Shown here: piece by piece, positions 44,083 through 53,048 of the stretch
How the letters are laid out: every line of letters starts with the position of its first letter
Position numbering within the stretch: the first letter of the stretch is position 1
NCBI RefSeq assembly: GCF_044003965.1
Contig: NZ_JBAWKC010000001.1
Span: 558,001-622,000 of the forward strand
From: Yeosuana aquiaggeris
Lineage (GTDB): Bacteria; Bacteroidota; Bacteroidia; Flavobacteriales; Flavobacteriaceae
Direction: 5' to 3'
Length of the DNA: 64,000 bases
Notes under the pieces: generated by a model
The model's database searches: none
Told to the model about the DNA's origin: nothing
What the model saw: only the letters and a program-made list of their open reading frames with translations
Made by a program: the position numbers and the translations under genes

Positions 44083-45969
44083 ATGAATGTTAAAACCTTC
44101 TTCTTAACCTCATTTTTATTATTCAATATCAATTTTATCATTTCTCAAAACACCTATGATATTATTTTTCCTGGAAAAGAGACTGATCAAAAGTGCCAAG
44201 AGTGTTTAAAAGCATTTAGTCAAAAACCTAAAGAAGTTAAGTTTTCAATTATAAGAGAAAACGAGAACCTTTATTTTGAGGTAAATGATAAAAACTGGTT
44301 CAATTTGCTATTTAATAATGCCGGTGATGGACTTGCTATAGAGATCGTTTTAAAAAGCAGATATGCCTGTGAATTAGAATCTGTTGCAAAAACGCAATTA
44401 AGAGGCTTTTTATTGAAACCCGTCTATTCTAAAGAATTAAAACAGGGTTTAAGTTCTAATGCAGAAAACAGATATCGCTCTTATGTTGGTAAAGTTCCAA
44501 AAGGATTTCTTAATGATGAATTAGAATACAACATCATGTTTTTAGGCAATAAAAACTTATGCCGTTATTATGTTATTTATGATCTGGAGTCCTACTCTTG
44601 GGATTTGCTTGATATGGGGATGTATTTAGATAATTTGACCTATGATGACAAACAAATTAAATCATCAGCCGATGAAAATTATATTATAAGAAATAAAACT
44701 TTAAAGTTTAAAATTCCTTTTGAAAGGAATAAATCTAATTATTCACAGGCAGACATCAAGCCTATTTATGATTCTTTAAGATTAACAGATTATAATATAA
44801 AGGGTATAAACATTAAAGTTTATTCATCAATTGAAGGGGTAGCGAGCCGAAATGTAGAATTGCAAGAACTTCGCGCTAAAAGTATTGTAGCGGCTTTGCA
44901 ATCTTTTCAAAAACCAACCATTAAAACGGTGGTGTCATCATCAGAAAACTGGGTTGATTTTCTTAATGATATCAAGTCTACTAAATACAGAACGCTTTTA
45001 ATATTAAATAAAAAGCAAATTAAAGAAAGAATTGCTGGAGAGCTTTCAAGAGAGATGGAGCCCATTTTTAAGAACCACAGAAAAGCCATTGTTGAATTAG
45101 AATTAGAAAAGAAAGATAAATATAAAGTTGAATCTGTTATTGGGTTATTAAATAAATTTAGCGATGCGATAAATACAGAATCCGTAAAAGAAGCTAATGA
45201 ACTTCAAAACTCCATTTTTGAAAGAATCAGAATGAAAGAGGCTTCGCCAGACGTTTTGCAACAAATGTCCATTCCAAAAAAGGTAAAGTTTGCCAATTTA
45301 CTTAGTAAGAATTCTGCTTATAAATATATGTTGGATTTTAGACAAGGATTAATTGTTTATGATGAATTACTAGAGCTGGAAAAAATGATTCCCAACGATG
45401 AGGGGATTAAATATAATTTAATGGCTATTAAACTAAAATTATGGCGTTATAATGCTATAAATGTTGATGAAACTTCCTTAAATAAGCAAATAAATGCTTT
45501 AAAAAATTATGGTATTGAAAGCGATCTCATCTCAAGAATGCTGACTAATTTACATATTATAAAAGCTGAAAAGTTAATGCAAAAAAGAGATTATACCAAC
45601 AAAGATATAGCGGTTGAATACGTAAATAATAACTATAAAAATTTCACTTTATCAAATTATGATTATTTGAGTTTGGCACAGTTTTTTAGCTTTTACTCTA
45701 ATAATAAATTGGCTGTTAATTTGTTAGAAAACAAGGTGAGAACTTTAGATATTGATGAGGATTTACTGTTTTATTATTTAAACTTAACCTTAATAGATAA
45801 GCAGCTTACACAGGATTTTAATTATAGAATAGTAATGCTAAATGCTTCTAATATGAATAAAGAACGGTTTTGCAAATTGTTTAATTCCGTAGAAAACGGA
45901 GGGATCACATTTCAGTTATTAGAAGATGATTATTTAAGAAAAACCTATTGTGAGAGTTGTAATAACTAA
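44083..45969 (+). CDS. Secreted hypothetical protein with CxxC at both ends and an OmpA-like segment
   Basis: 628 residues, signal peptide to about residue 21. I do not recognise the family. Residues ~205-275 (LKFKIPFERNKSNYSQADIKPIYDSLRL... VYSSIEGVASRNVELQELRAKSI) look like an OmpA/MotB-type peptidoglycan-binding fold. Residues ~330-620 are helical and TPR-like. Cysteine pairs sit at the two ends: C38-C41 near the N-terminus (QKCQECL) and C623-C626 at the very end (YCESCNN). They lack the His of a c-type heme site (CxxCH); a metal site or disulfides are possible. The gene converges with 45966-46532, overlapping by 4 bp at the stops. Confidence 0.7.
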   Translation: MNVKTFFLTSFLLFNINFIISQNTYDIIFPGKETDQKCQECLKAFSQKPKEVKFSIIRENENLYFEVNDKNWFNLLFNNAGDGLAIEIVLKSRYACELESVAKTQLRGFLLKPVYSKELKQGLSSNAENRYRSYVGKVPKGFLNDELEYNIMFLGNKNLCRYYVIYDLESYSWDLLDMGMYLDNLTYDDKQIKSSADENYIIRNKTLKFKIPFERNKSNYSQADIKPIYDSLRLTDYNIKGINIKVYSSIEGVASRNVELQELRAKSIVAALQSFQKPTIKTVVSSSENWVDFLNDIKSTKYRTLLILNKKQIKERIAGELSREMEPIFKNHRKAIVELELEKKDKYKVESVIGLLNKFSDAINTESVKEANELQNSIFERIRMKEASPDVLQQMSIPKKVKFANLLSKNSAYKYMLDFRQGLIVYDELLELEKMIPNDEGIKYNLMAIKLKLWRYNAINVDETSLNKQINALKNYGIESDLISRMLTNLHIIKAEKLMQKRDYTNKDIAVEYVNNNYKNFTLSNYDYLSLAQFFSFYSNNKLAVNLLENKVRTLDIDEDLLFYYLNLTLIDKQLTQDFNYRIVMLNASNMNKERFCKLFNSVENGGITFQLLEDDYLRKTYCESCNN

Positions 45970-46532
45970 AAGGAATAAACCATTTTAGGAGTGATACAAT
46001 AATCTAACCTTACATCATTTTCAGAATGATTTATAAGTTCCGTTTCGGCTTCAAAAAAACTCAAGCCTATTTTGATGGTTTTTTGTTTGCATTCTGACAA
46101 AAAACGGTCGTAAAATCCTTTGCCATATCCTACCCGATTTCCTTGTTTGTCAAAGGCTAAAAGCGGGACAAAAACAACCTCCAGTTTTTTAGGAGCAATT
46201 TCAATACCGTCTATTGGTTCAGGAATATTATAACTGTTTTTTTTAATAATGGTATTATCAGTCAATAAAAAATGAGTCATCAACCCAGTAGAAAAACTAC
46301 TTTTAGAAATGATAATGTTTTTGTCTTTTCCTGACAAAATATTTAAAATATAATCTGTATTTATTTCCTTTTTTTCTTCAATGCTCAAAAAAATATGAAA
46401 AAAAGTAAAGTGCCAAATGTCAAGTTTTAATAATTGATTGGCTATGGAAAGGCTTAAATCATCAACTTGATGTGTGGACAGGTCATCACGAAGTATTTTA
46501 TATTTTTTTCGTAGTTCTGACTTGGTCATCAT
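45966..46532 (-). CDS. 5-formyltetrahydrofolate cyclo-ligase family protein
   Basis: 188 residues. ATP-dependent conversion of 5-formyl-THF to 5,10-methenyl-THF. Typical start KSELRKKYKILRDDLS and the signature VGYGKGFYDRFLSEC with the phosphate-binding Gly-rich loop (about residues 133-147); VFVPLLAFDKQGNRVG before it. It is the last gene of the four-gene minus-strand operon, 8 bp behind the deacylase gene. Confidence 0.93.
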   Translation of the reverse strand: MMTKSELRKKYKILRDDLSTHQVDDLSLSIANQLLKLDIWHFTFFHIFLSIEEKKEINTDYILNILSGKDKNIIISKSSFSTGLMTHFLLTDNTIIKKNSYNIPEPIDGIEIAPKKLEVVFVPLLAFDKQGNRVGYGKGFYDRFLSECKQKTIKIGLSFFEAETELINHSENDVRLDYCITPKMVYSF

Positions 46533-46540
46533 TGCAGTTT

Positions 46541-47515
46541 TTAGCTTTTAAGTTTGGAAGTAATATGAAATAAAGCGTCTCCTTGATAGACTAAAGAGGC
46601 TTCATTAAGGTTTATAATATAGCCTTCAATAGTAGATTTAACGGTATGGTGTACTTTTCCGTAGGGATCAGTAATTTGCCCTAGAATATCATCAATATAA
46701 ACCTTTGAGTTAATAGCCATTTTTGCCTTGAACATGCCTGAACGCTTGGCTCTAATCCATTTACTTTCTTCAACAAATACCGTTGGTTCTTTAGGAGGGC
46801 TTATTTTTTTCTTAGGATTCAGCATGTCAAAATGATTTAGAATGCGCTTAACCCCTTCAATGCCAATTTTTGAAATAGTGTCGTCTACAAAAAAAGACTT
46901 TCCACCTTCGTATAATAAAATAGGTTTACCTAATTGATAACAGGCGTTTCTAAATGATTTACCTATATTGTTTGAATACAGTGCAAAAGGCGCTCCAAAA
47001 ACAGAGGCTAAGGTTTCCAGTTCGGAGTCATTTTTAACAATCCTCAATTGTGCTGCATTAAATCTACTGGCACCTCCCGTATGAAAATCAATAATCAAAT
47101 CAACATCTGGGATAATTTCAGTCATTAATCTATTAGCTACCCTACTGGCTAATGAACCATTTGCAGAACCTGGAAAAACCCTGTTAAGGTCGCGTCCATC
47201 TGGGAAACTTCTGGAGCTATTTAAAAAACCAAACACGTTTAATATGGGCATACAAATAATAGTACCACGTTTTGGAATATTTATTTTTTTTGAAATGAGC
47301 TGGCGTACAATATCTACTCCATTAATTTCATCACCATGAATTCCGGCGGTAAACAAAACAGTAGGTCCCGGTTTTTTTGCACGCTCTATAATTACTGGAA
47401 CCTCAATAATGGTCGCGGTATGCAGTTTTGCAATATTAAAGTTGATTTCTTTTGATGTTCCTAATGGAATATCATGACCTAAAATTGAAATAATACGTTT
47501 GTAATTGCTAGCCAT
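46541..47515 (-). CDS. Succinylglutamate desuccinylase/aspartoacylase family zinc hydrolase
   Basis: 324 residues, M14-like fold. Zinc ligands His and Glu in TAGIHGDEINGVDIV (around residues 57-71) and a later His in IDFHTGGASRFN; RDLNRVFPG is the substrate-binding Arg-Asn motif. These enzymes cut N-acyl amino acids or amide-linked amino acids. Standing directly behind a RimK-type glutamate ligase and a RimB-type protease, it could remove or process added residues, which is inference. It is 8 bp from the rimK-like stop. Confidence 0.85.
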   Translation of the reverse strand: MASNYKRIISILGHDIPLGTSKEINFNIAKLHTATIIEVPVIIERAKKPGPTVLFTAGIHGDEINGVDIVRQLISKKINIPKRGTIICMPILNVFGFLNSSRSFPDGRDLNRVFPGSANGSLASRVANRLMTEIIPDVDLIIDFHTGGASRFNAAQLRIVKNDSELETLASVFGAPFALYSNNIGKSFRNACYQLGKPILLYEGGKSFFVDDTISKIGIEGVKRILNHFDMLNPKKKISPPKEPTVFVEESKWIRAKRSGMFKAKMAINSKVYIDDILGQITDPYGKVHHTVKSTIEGYIINLNEASLVYQGDALFHITSKLKS

Positions 47516-47523
47516 AAAATAAT

Positions 47524-48396
47524 TTAAACGTTACGTTCAATATAACGAATAATAATATTGGCAATATCTTTTTTGGTCGCAAATTCAATGCCTTCAAGAC
47601 CAGGAGAAGAATTGACCTCTAAAATTAAAGGACCGCGGGCAGATTGCAGCATGTCTACCCCACAAATACCTAATCCCAGTGCTTTAGCAGATTTTAAAGC
47701 CGCATTTTCTTCCTCATCCGTTAATTGAATAATAGTCGCACTCCCACCTCTATGAAGATTAGATCTAAACTCACCTTCTTTCCCTTGTCTTTTCATGGCT
47801 CCTACTACATTGCCATCAACGACAAAAGCTCTAATATCGGCACCTTTAGATTCTTTAATAAACTCTTGCACTATAACTCTTGCTTGTAACCCATTAAAAG
47901 CTTCTAATACAGATTCTGCTGCATTATTTGTTTCTGCTAATACAACGCCTAATCCTTGAGTGCCTTCCAATAGTTTTATCACTAAGGGTGCGCCACCAAC
48001 ATAGTTTATCACTTCAGCCACATCTTTAGTGTAATTTGAAAACACGGTTTTTGGCATGCCTAAACCAGCACGAGACAAGACCTGTAAACTTCTTAATTTA
48101 TCTCTTGATCTTACTAACGCTTGAGATTCAACCGTTGAAAAGACTTTCATCATTTCAAATTGCCTTACTACGGCGGTTCCGTAAAAAGTTACTGAGGCAC
48201 CAATTCTTGGAATAATGGCATCAATATTTTCTAAATATTTACCTTTGTAAATAACGGCGGGATTTTTCTTTTCAATAATAATCTCACACATTAAAGGATC
48301 AATAATCTGTACACTATGTTTGCGTTTTGTAGCGGCTTCAACAAGTCTTTTAGTGGAATATAATTTAGGGTTTCTAGATAAAATTACAATATTCAT
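47524..48396 (-). CDS. rimK: RimK-type ATP-grasp ligase
   Basis: 290 residues, close in size to E. coli RimK (300). ATP-grasp motifs are visible: PLVIKLLEGTQGLGVVLAE (phosphate loop), VQEFIKESKGADIRAFVVDG and EVNSSPGLEGIE (Mg-binding Glu-Asn). RimK adds glutamates to the C-terminus of ribosomal protein S6, and makes poly-glutamate in vitro. The target in this organism is not known. Its start overlaps the stop of the RimB-like gene by 4 bp. Confidence 0.9.
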   Translation of the reverse strand: MNIVILSRNPKLYSTKRLVEAATKRKHSVQIIDPLMCEIIIEKKNPAVIYKGKYLENIDAIIPRIGASVTFYGTAVVRQFEMMKVFSTVESQALVRSRDKLRSLQVLSRAGLGMPKTVFSNYTKDVAEVINYVGGAPLVIKLLEGTQGLGVVLAETNNAAESVLEAFNGLQARVIVQEFIKESKGADIRAFVVDGNVVGAMKRQGKEGEFRSNLHRGGSATIIQLTDEEENAALKSAKALGLGICGVDMLQSARGPLILEVNSSPGLEGIEFATKKDIANIIIRYIERNV

Positions 48397-48830
48397 TGGC
48401 TGATTTTCAGTTCTTTATTTTCAAAAGATAAGTTTTTTAAATTAACATCTACAATAAACTTTTTATTTAAAAAGCGTCTTCCTATTAGGATAGGATATTT
48501 CATATCATCCCTGGTACTTAAAGTCAAATTAATACTATACCTTTTGTTAAATAATACAATAGTAGTTTTAACCTTATAACGTTGTTGTACTATGCCATTG
48601 CTGCTTTTCACCTTAGCAATATCATAAGTTTTAAAAATAATTTCTTTGCCGTTATAATGAGGGTGGTCTTTGTCATAAAAATTACACTTTAGCACATCAT
48701 CTTCAATAATCACTTTATGGCAATGAATAGAAGAGGTATAGGCACCTGTATCAATTTTTATATCAATATCAAATAAACCAAGCAAGGGAAAATCTGCTTT
48801 GTCTATTCTTCCTATTAATTTTTTTGGCAT
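48393..48830 (-). CDS. RimB-like retropepsin-type protease
   Basis: 145 residues, Pfam-type family often labelled ATP-dependent zinc protease, though the active site is that of a retropepsin: DTGA at 27-30 (IKIDTGAYTSSIHC), and the flap-like region and PILIGRRFLNK near 115. No zinc motif is visible. In Pseudomonas RimB trims the glutamates RimK adds to S6. It heads the operon with the ligase and deacylase. Cytoplasmic (no signal). Confidence 0.82.
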   Translation of the reverse strand: MPKKLIGRIDKADFPLLGLFDIDIKIDTGAYTSSIHCHKVIIEDDVLKCNFYDKDHPHYNGKEIIFKTYDIAKVKSSNGIVQQRYKVKTTIVLFNKRYSINLTLSTRDDMKYPILIGRRFLNKKFIVDVNLKNLSFENKELKISQ

Positions 48831-48900
48831 TGTTTAGTTTAAAATAGTCTTGCAAGGTAAAAAAAAACAATGTTAAATAATACTCAAATGATTGTTAACC

Positions 48901-48931
48901 TTGAAATGTTTTTGGATATATGCTATCTTTG
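48901..48931 (+). promoter_or_regulatory. uvrC promoter, near-leaderless
   Basis: TTG (48901-48903), 20 nt, TATCTTTG (48924-48931): a full match to the Bacteroidota promoter. The likely start codon is at 48937, only 5 nt after the box. Confidence 0.6.
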
Positions 48932-48936
48932 GTTAT

Positions 48937-50730
48937 ATGAGTAAACCTGCTTTAGAAATTCAACTACAAACTTTACCTCACAAGCCTGGAGTTTATCAAT
49001 ATTTTGATGCTGACGGCATTATTATTTATGTTGGAAAAGCAAAGGATTTAAAAAAAAGGGTGAGCTCCTATTTTACAAAAACACATGACAATGGAAAAAC
49101 AAGAGTTTTAGTAAAAAAAATTGTTAATATAAAACATATTGTCGTTGATACAGAGACCGATGCCCTGCTTTTAGAAAATAATCTTATAAAAAAATATCAG
49201 CCGCGTTATAATGTGTTGTTAAAAGATGATAAATCCTATCCTTGGATTTGTATTAAAAACGAGCGTTTTCCTAGGGTGTTTTCAACAAGGCGCGTCATTA
49301 AAGATGGTAGTGAGTATTTTGGACCGTATACCAGTATGAAAACAGTATCAACCTTGCTAGACTTAATTAAAGGGCTTTATCATTTGCGAAATTGTAATTA
49401 TGATTTATCAAAGGAAAAGATTGAAAACGGGAAATACGCGGTATGCTTAGAGTATCATTTGGGCAATTGCAAAGGTGCATGTGAAGGGTACGAAACAGAG
49501 GCCGCGTACAATGAAAATATTAAAGCCATCAAAGAAATTTTAAAAGGAAATTTTAAAGATTCTTTATCCCAATTTAAAATTCAAATGAAACAATGTGCTC
49601 AAAATATGCACTTCGAGGACGCACAAAAAATTAAGGAAAAAATTGAGGTTCTAGAAAACTACCAGTCAAAATCAACCATAGTAAATCCAAAGATTAGTAA
49701 TGTGGATGTGTTTACAATTATGAGTGATGAGAGTTTTGGGTATGTTAATTTTTTACAATTATCTTACGGCTCAATTATTCGTTCTCATACGCTTGAAATA
49801 AAAAAGAAACTGGATGAAACCGACCAAGAATTACTGGAACTGGCCATCACAGAGATTAGGCAACGATTCAATTCCAATTCAAAAGAAATTTATGTACCAT
49901 TTGAAGTTGACTTAGGAGATGAATTGAAGGTGACCATTCCTAAATTGGGAGACAAAAAGCATATTTTAGAATTATCGCTTCGAAATGCTAAATATTACAG
50001 AATGGAGCGTTTTAAACAAATTAAAATCACAGATCCCGATAGACATGTGAATAGAATTATGGCACAAATGAAAACGGACTTACGGCTTTCAGTGGAGCCC
50101 AGACATATTGAGTGTTTTGATAATTCAAATATTCAGGGGACGAATCCTGTAGCGGCTTGTGTCGTTTTTAAAAATGGAAAACCAAGTAAAAAGGATTATA
50201 GGCATTTCAATATAAAAACGGTAGAAGGGCCTAATGATTTTGCCTCCATGGAAGAAGTAGTTTACAGACGTTATAAACGGTTGCTTGAAGAAGATCAACC
50301 TTTGCCACAATTAATTATTATAGATGGGGGAAAAGGGCAATTGTCTTCTGCCTTAAAAATTTTGGATTCCTTACAGTTAAGAGGAAAAATAGCTATTATT
50401 GGAATTGCTAAACGTTTAGAAGAATTATTCTATCCAAATGATCCAATTCCCTTATATTTAGATAAGAAAAGCGAAACATTAAAAATTATACAACAGTTAA
50501 GAAATGAAGCACATCGTTTTGGTATAGAACATCACCGGAACAGACGCAGTAAAAATGCTTTAAATACAGAATTAGAAACCATACCAGGAATAGGTGAAAA
50601 AACAGTGATTGAGCTGTTAAAACAATTTAAATCAGCAAGCCGTGTTGCAAAAGCTAAGTTAGATGAATTAGAATCTGTTGTTGGTGTTTCAAGAGCAGAA
50701 AAAATATATAGCTATTACCATAAACAATGA
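48937..50730 (+). CDS. uvrC: Excinuclease ABC subunit C
   Basis: 597 residues from the ATG at 48937; a frame open to 48892 would place the promoter within the gene. UvrC makes both cuts at a lesion in nucleotide excision repair. Order of domains: GIY-YIG nuclease (PGVYQYF...IIYVGKAKDLKKRVSSYF, residues ~14-40), UVR domain (FEDAQKIKEKIEVLENYQ, ~205), RNase H-like nuclease (IECFDNSNIQGTNPVAACVVF with the catalytic Asp, ~385), and a C-terminal helix-hairpin-helix pair (LETIPGIGEKTVIELLKQF). All residues expected for activity are visible. The stop overlaps the next start (ATGA). Confidence 0.96.
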   Translation: MSKPALEIQLQTLPHKPGVYQYFDADGIIIYVGKAKDLKKRVSSYFTKTHDNGKTRVLVKKIVNIKHIVVDTETDALLLENNLIKKYQPRYNVLLKDDKSYPWICIKNERFPRVFSTRRVIKDGSEYFGPYTSMKTVSTLLDLIKGLYHLRNCNYDLSKEKIENGKYAVCLEYHLGNCKGACEGYETEAAYNENIKAIKEILKGNFKDSLSQFKIQMKQCAQNMHFEDAQKIKEKIEVLENYQSKSTIVNPKISNVDVFTIMSDESFGYVNFLQLSYGSIIRSHTLEIKKKLDETDQELLELAITEIRQRFNSNSKEIYVPFEVDLGDELKVTIPKLGDKKHILELSLRNAKYYRMERFKQIKITDPDRHVNRIMAQMKTDLRLSVEPRHIECFDNSNIQGTNPVAACVVFKNGKPSKKDYRHFNIKTVEGPNDFASMEEVVYRRYKRLLEEDQPLPQLIIIDGGKGQLSSALKILDSLQLRGKIAIIGIAKRLEELFYPNDPIPLYLDKKSETLKIIQQLRNEAHRFGIEHHRNRRSKNALNTELETIPGIGEKTVIELLKQFKSASRVAKAKLDELESVVGVSRAEKIYSYYHKQ

Positions 50731-52958
50731 AATATTATTTAATAATTATATTGCTATTTATAAGTGTTCATGGCATATCACAAAACGCTGAACAGGATGA
50801 CCTTAAAGTCGGATTGGTGTTAAGTGGTGGTGGTGCTAAAGGATTAGCTCATATTGGTGTTCTAAAGGTCATTGATAGTTTAGGTATTCGGGTAGATTAT
50901 GTTGCTGGAACAAGTATGGGTGCCATTATTGGGTCCTTATATGCCGCAGGATACTCCGGTAAAGAACTTGATTCCATTTTTAGAGTTTTAGATTTTAGTA
51001 TTTTAATAAATGATGAATTGCCTAGAGCTTCTAAAGCGTTTTATGAACGAAACAATTCAGAACGATACGCGGTGACGCTGCCATTTGATCATTTTAAAAT
51101 TAAACTACCATCTGCTTTGTCAAGGGGCCAAAATGTTTATGGGTTAATTTCAAAATTAACAATACACGTTAATGAGGCTGAAGATTTCAGCAAGTTACCT
51201 ATCCCGTTCTTTTGTATAGCTACTGATGCTGAAACTGGCAGAGAAGTGATTCTTGATAAAGGCATATTAGCCCAAGCAGTTATGGCCAGTGGCGCATTGC
51301 CCTCTTTGTTTCAACCGGTTATGATCAATGATCAGATGCTAATAGATGGTGGCGTTGTTAACAATTATCCAATTGATGAGCTCAAGAAAAAAGGGGTTGA
51401 TGTTATCATAGGGGTTGATGTTCAAGGTAGTTTAGCAACTAGAGAAGAGTTAACTTCTGCGCCTGATATTTTAGTTCAAATCAATAATTTCAGAACCGTT
51501 CATGATATGACTGCTAAGGTTGAAAAAACCGATATTTATATCAAACCAGATATAAAAGACTTTAGTGTGATTTCTTTTGATGATGGAAGCACTATAATAA
51601 AAAATGGCGTTGATGCAGCAATCTCTCAGAGTGAGGCCATAAAAAAGGTGGTTAGACAGCAAAAGCAAAAACCAAAATTGGAAATTAAGAAAACAATTCA
51701 AGATACTATTAGATTAAACACCATTATAACAAAAGGTAATGAAAGATATTCAAGAGCATATGTCTTGGGGAAATTAAGACTTAAAGGAAATGAAATAGTC
51801 AGTTACAAAAATTTTAATAAAGGTGTCAATAACCTTATTGCGACAAACAATTTTGATTATTTTCAGTATGAATTTAAAAAAACATTGGGTAAAGAGGGCT
51901 ATGATCTAGTTACGGAATTAACTGAAACTAAAATCAATACTTATTTGAAATTAGGGGTGCATTATGACAAATTATACAAAAGTGCAGCCCTCATAAATCT
52001 TACCAAAAAAAAGTTTCTCTTTAAAAATGATGTCGTTTCTCTGGATTTAATTTTTGGAGATAATGTGAGGTATAATTTTGATTATTTTATTGATAAGGGA
52101 TTTTATTGGAGTATTGGAGTAAAATCAAGATACAATGAATTTAATAAGAGTGTCAATGCACAATTATTATTAAGTGACCAAGAACTTACAGTCACCGGAA
52201 TAAATAAGGCGGATGTAGAATTACAGGATCAAACCAATCAATTTTATTTACAAACGCTATTTAGGAGGGACTTTGCCTCAAGTATTGGTTTAGAACATAA
52301 ACGATTAAGAATAACTTCAGAAACCTTCAGCTTAAACCCTTCAAACGAGCCTTTTGTTTTTGAACAAACAGACTATTTGAGCGTTTTTGGAAATATAAAA
52401 CTTGACACCTATGACAATAAATATTTTCCAAAAAGAGGGGTGTATTTTAATGGGTATATTCATAATTACTTTTATGCGTCACAGTTTAATAACGATTTTG
52501 AAAATTTTTCTATAGCAAAGGCAGATATTGGTTATGCCTTTAGTGTTTCAGATAAATTGTCATTGAACTTACAAACTAGTGGTGGGTTTAAATTAGGAGA
52601 TAATTCCACGAATACTTTGGACTTTGCTTTAGGTGGATACGGGAATAATCTAATTAATAATTTCATTCCTTTTTTAGGATATGACTTTATCTCTCTTATC
52701 GGAAATAGTTATGTCAAGGCTTATGCGAGTGCAGATTTTGAAATTTTCAAACATCAACACATTACCTTGGAAGGAAATTGGGCAAACATTGAGAATGATA
52801 TTTTTAGAACCGGAGAATGGTTTACCCTTCCAGACTATAGGGGCTATGCTTTAGGGTATGCCATTGAAACTTTTTTAGGACCCATTCAGGCGAAATATAG
52901 TTATTCACCAGAACAAAGCGATGGTGTTTGGTTTGTTAACGTTGGTTTTTGGTTTTAG
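50727..52958 (+). CDS. Patatin-like phospholipase fused to an outer-membrane barrel (type Vd-like)
   Basis: 743 residues. Signal peptide to about residue 18. Patatin domain: oxyanion loop SGGGAKGLAHIG (33-44), nucleophile S63 in GTSMG, catalytic D207 in DGGVVNNYP. Next is a POTRA-like segment (~320-400; IITKGNERYSRAYVLGKLRLKGNEIVSYKNF) and a 16-strand-type barrel ending in GVWFVNVGFWF, an outer-membrane C-terminal signature. This is the layout of PlpD and related single-chain two-partner-like secretion proteins; the phospholipase is exposed or released. In Bacteroidota such proteins are common. Overlaps uvrC by 4 bp. Confidence 0.88.
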   Translation: MKYYLIIILLFISVHGISQNAEQDDLKVGLVLSGGGAKGLAHIGVLKVIDSLGIRVDYVAGTSMGAIIGSLYAAGYSGKELDSIFRVLDFSILINDELPRASKAFYERNNSERYAVTLPFDHFKIKLPSALSRGQNVYGLISKLTIHVNEAEDFSKLPIPFFCIATDAETGREVILDKGILAQAVMASGALPSLFQPVMINDQMLIDGGVVNNYPIDELKKKGVDVIIGVDVQGSLATREELTSAPDILVQINNFRTVHDMTAKVEKTDIYIKPDIKDFSVISFDDGSTIIKNGVDAAISQSEAIKKVVRQQKQKPKLEIKKTIQDTIRLNTIITKGNERYSRAYVLGKLRLKGNEIVSYKNFNKGVNNLIATNNFDYFQYEFKKTLGKEGYDLVTELTETKINTYLKLGVHYDKLYKSAALINLTKKKFLFKNDVVSLDLIFGDNVRYNFDYFIDKGFYWSIGVKSRYNEFNKSVNAQLLLSDQELTVTGINKADVELQDQTNQFYLQTLFRRDFASSIGLEHKRLRITSETFSLNPSNEPFVFEQTDYLSVFGNIKLDTYDNKYFPKRGVYFNGYIHNYFYASQFNNDFENFSIAKADIGYAFSVSDKLSLNLQTSGGFKLGDNSTNTLDFALGGYGNNLINNFIPFLGYDFISLIGNSYVKAYASADFEIFKHQHITLEGNWANIENDIFRTGEWFTLPDYRGYALGYAIETFLGPIQAKYSYSPEQSDGVWFVNVGFWF

Positions 52959-53048
52959 AGGTTTTTGAAATTAATCAATATCAGTAGAATTAGGCTGAAA
53001 ACCCATAATATTTTACTTTTGTCATTTTAAAAAATTATAATTCTATTA

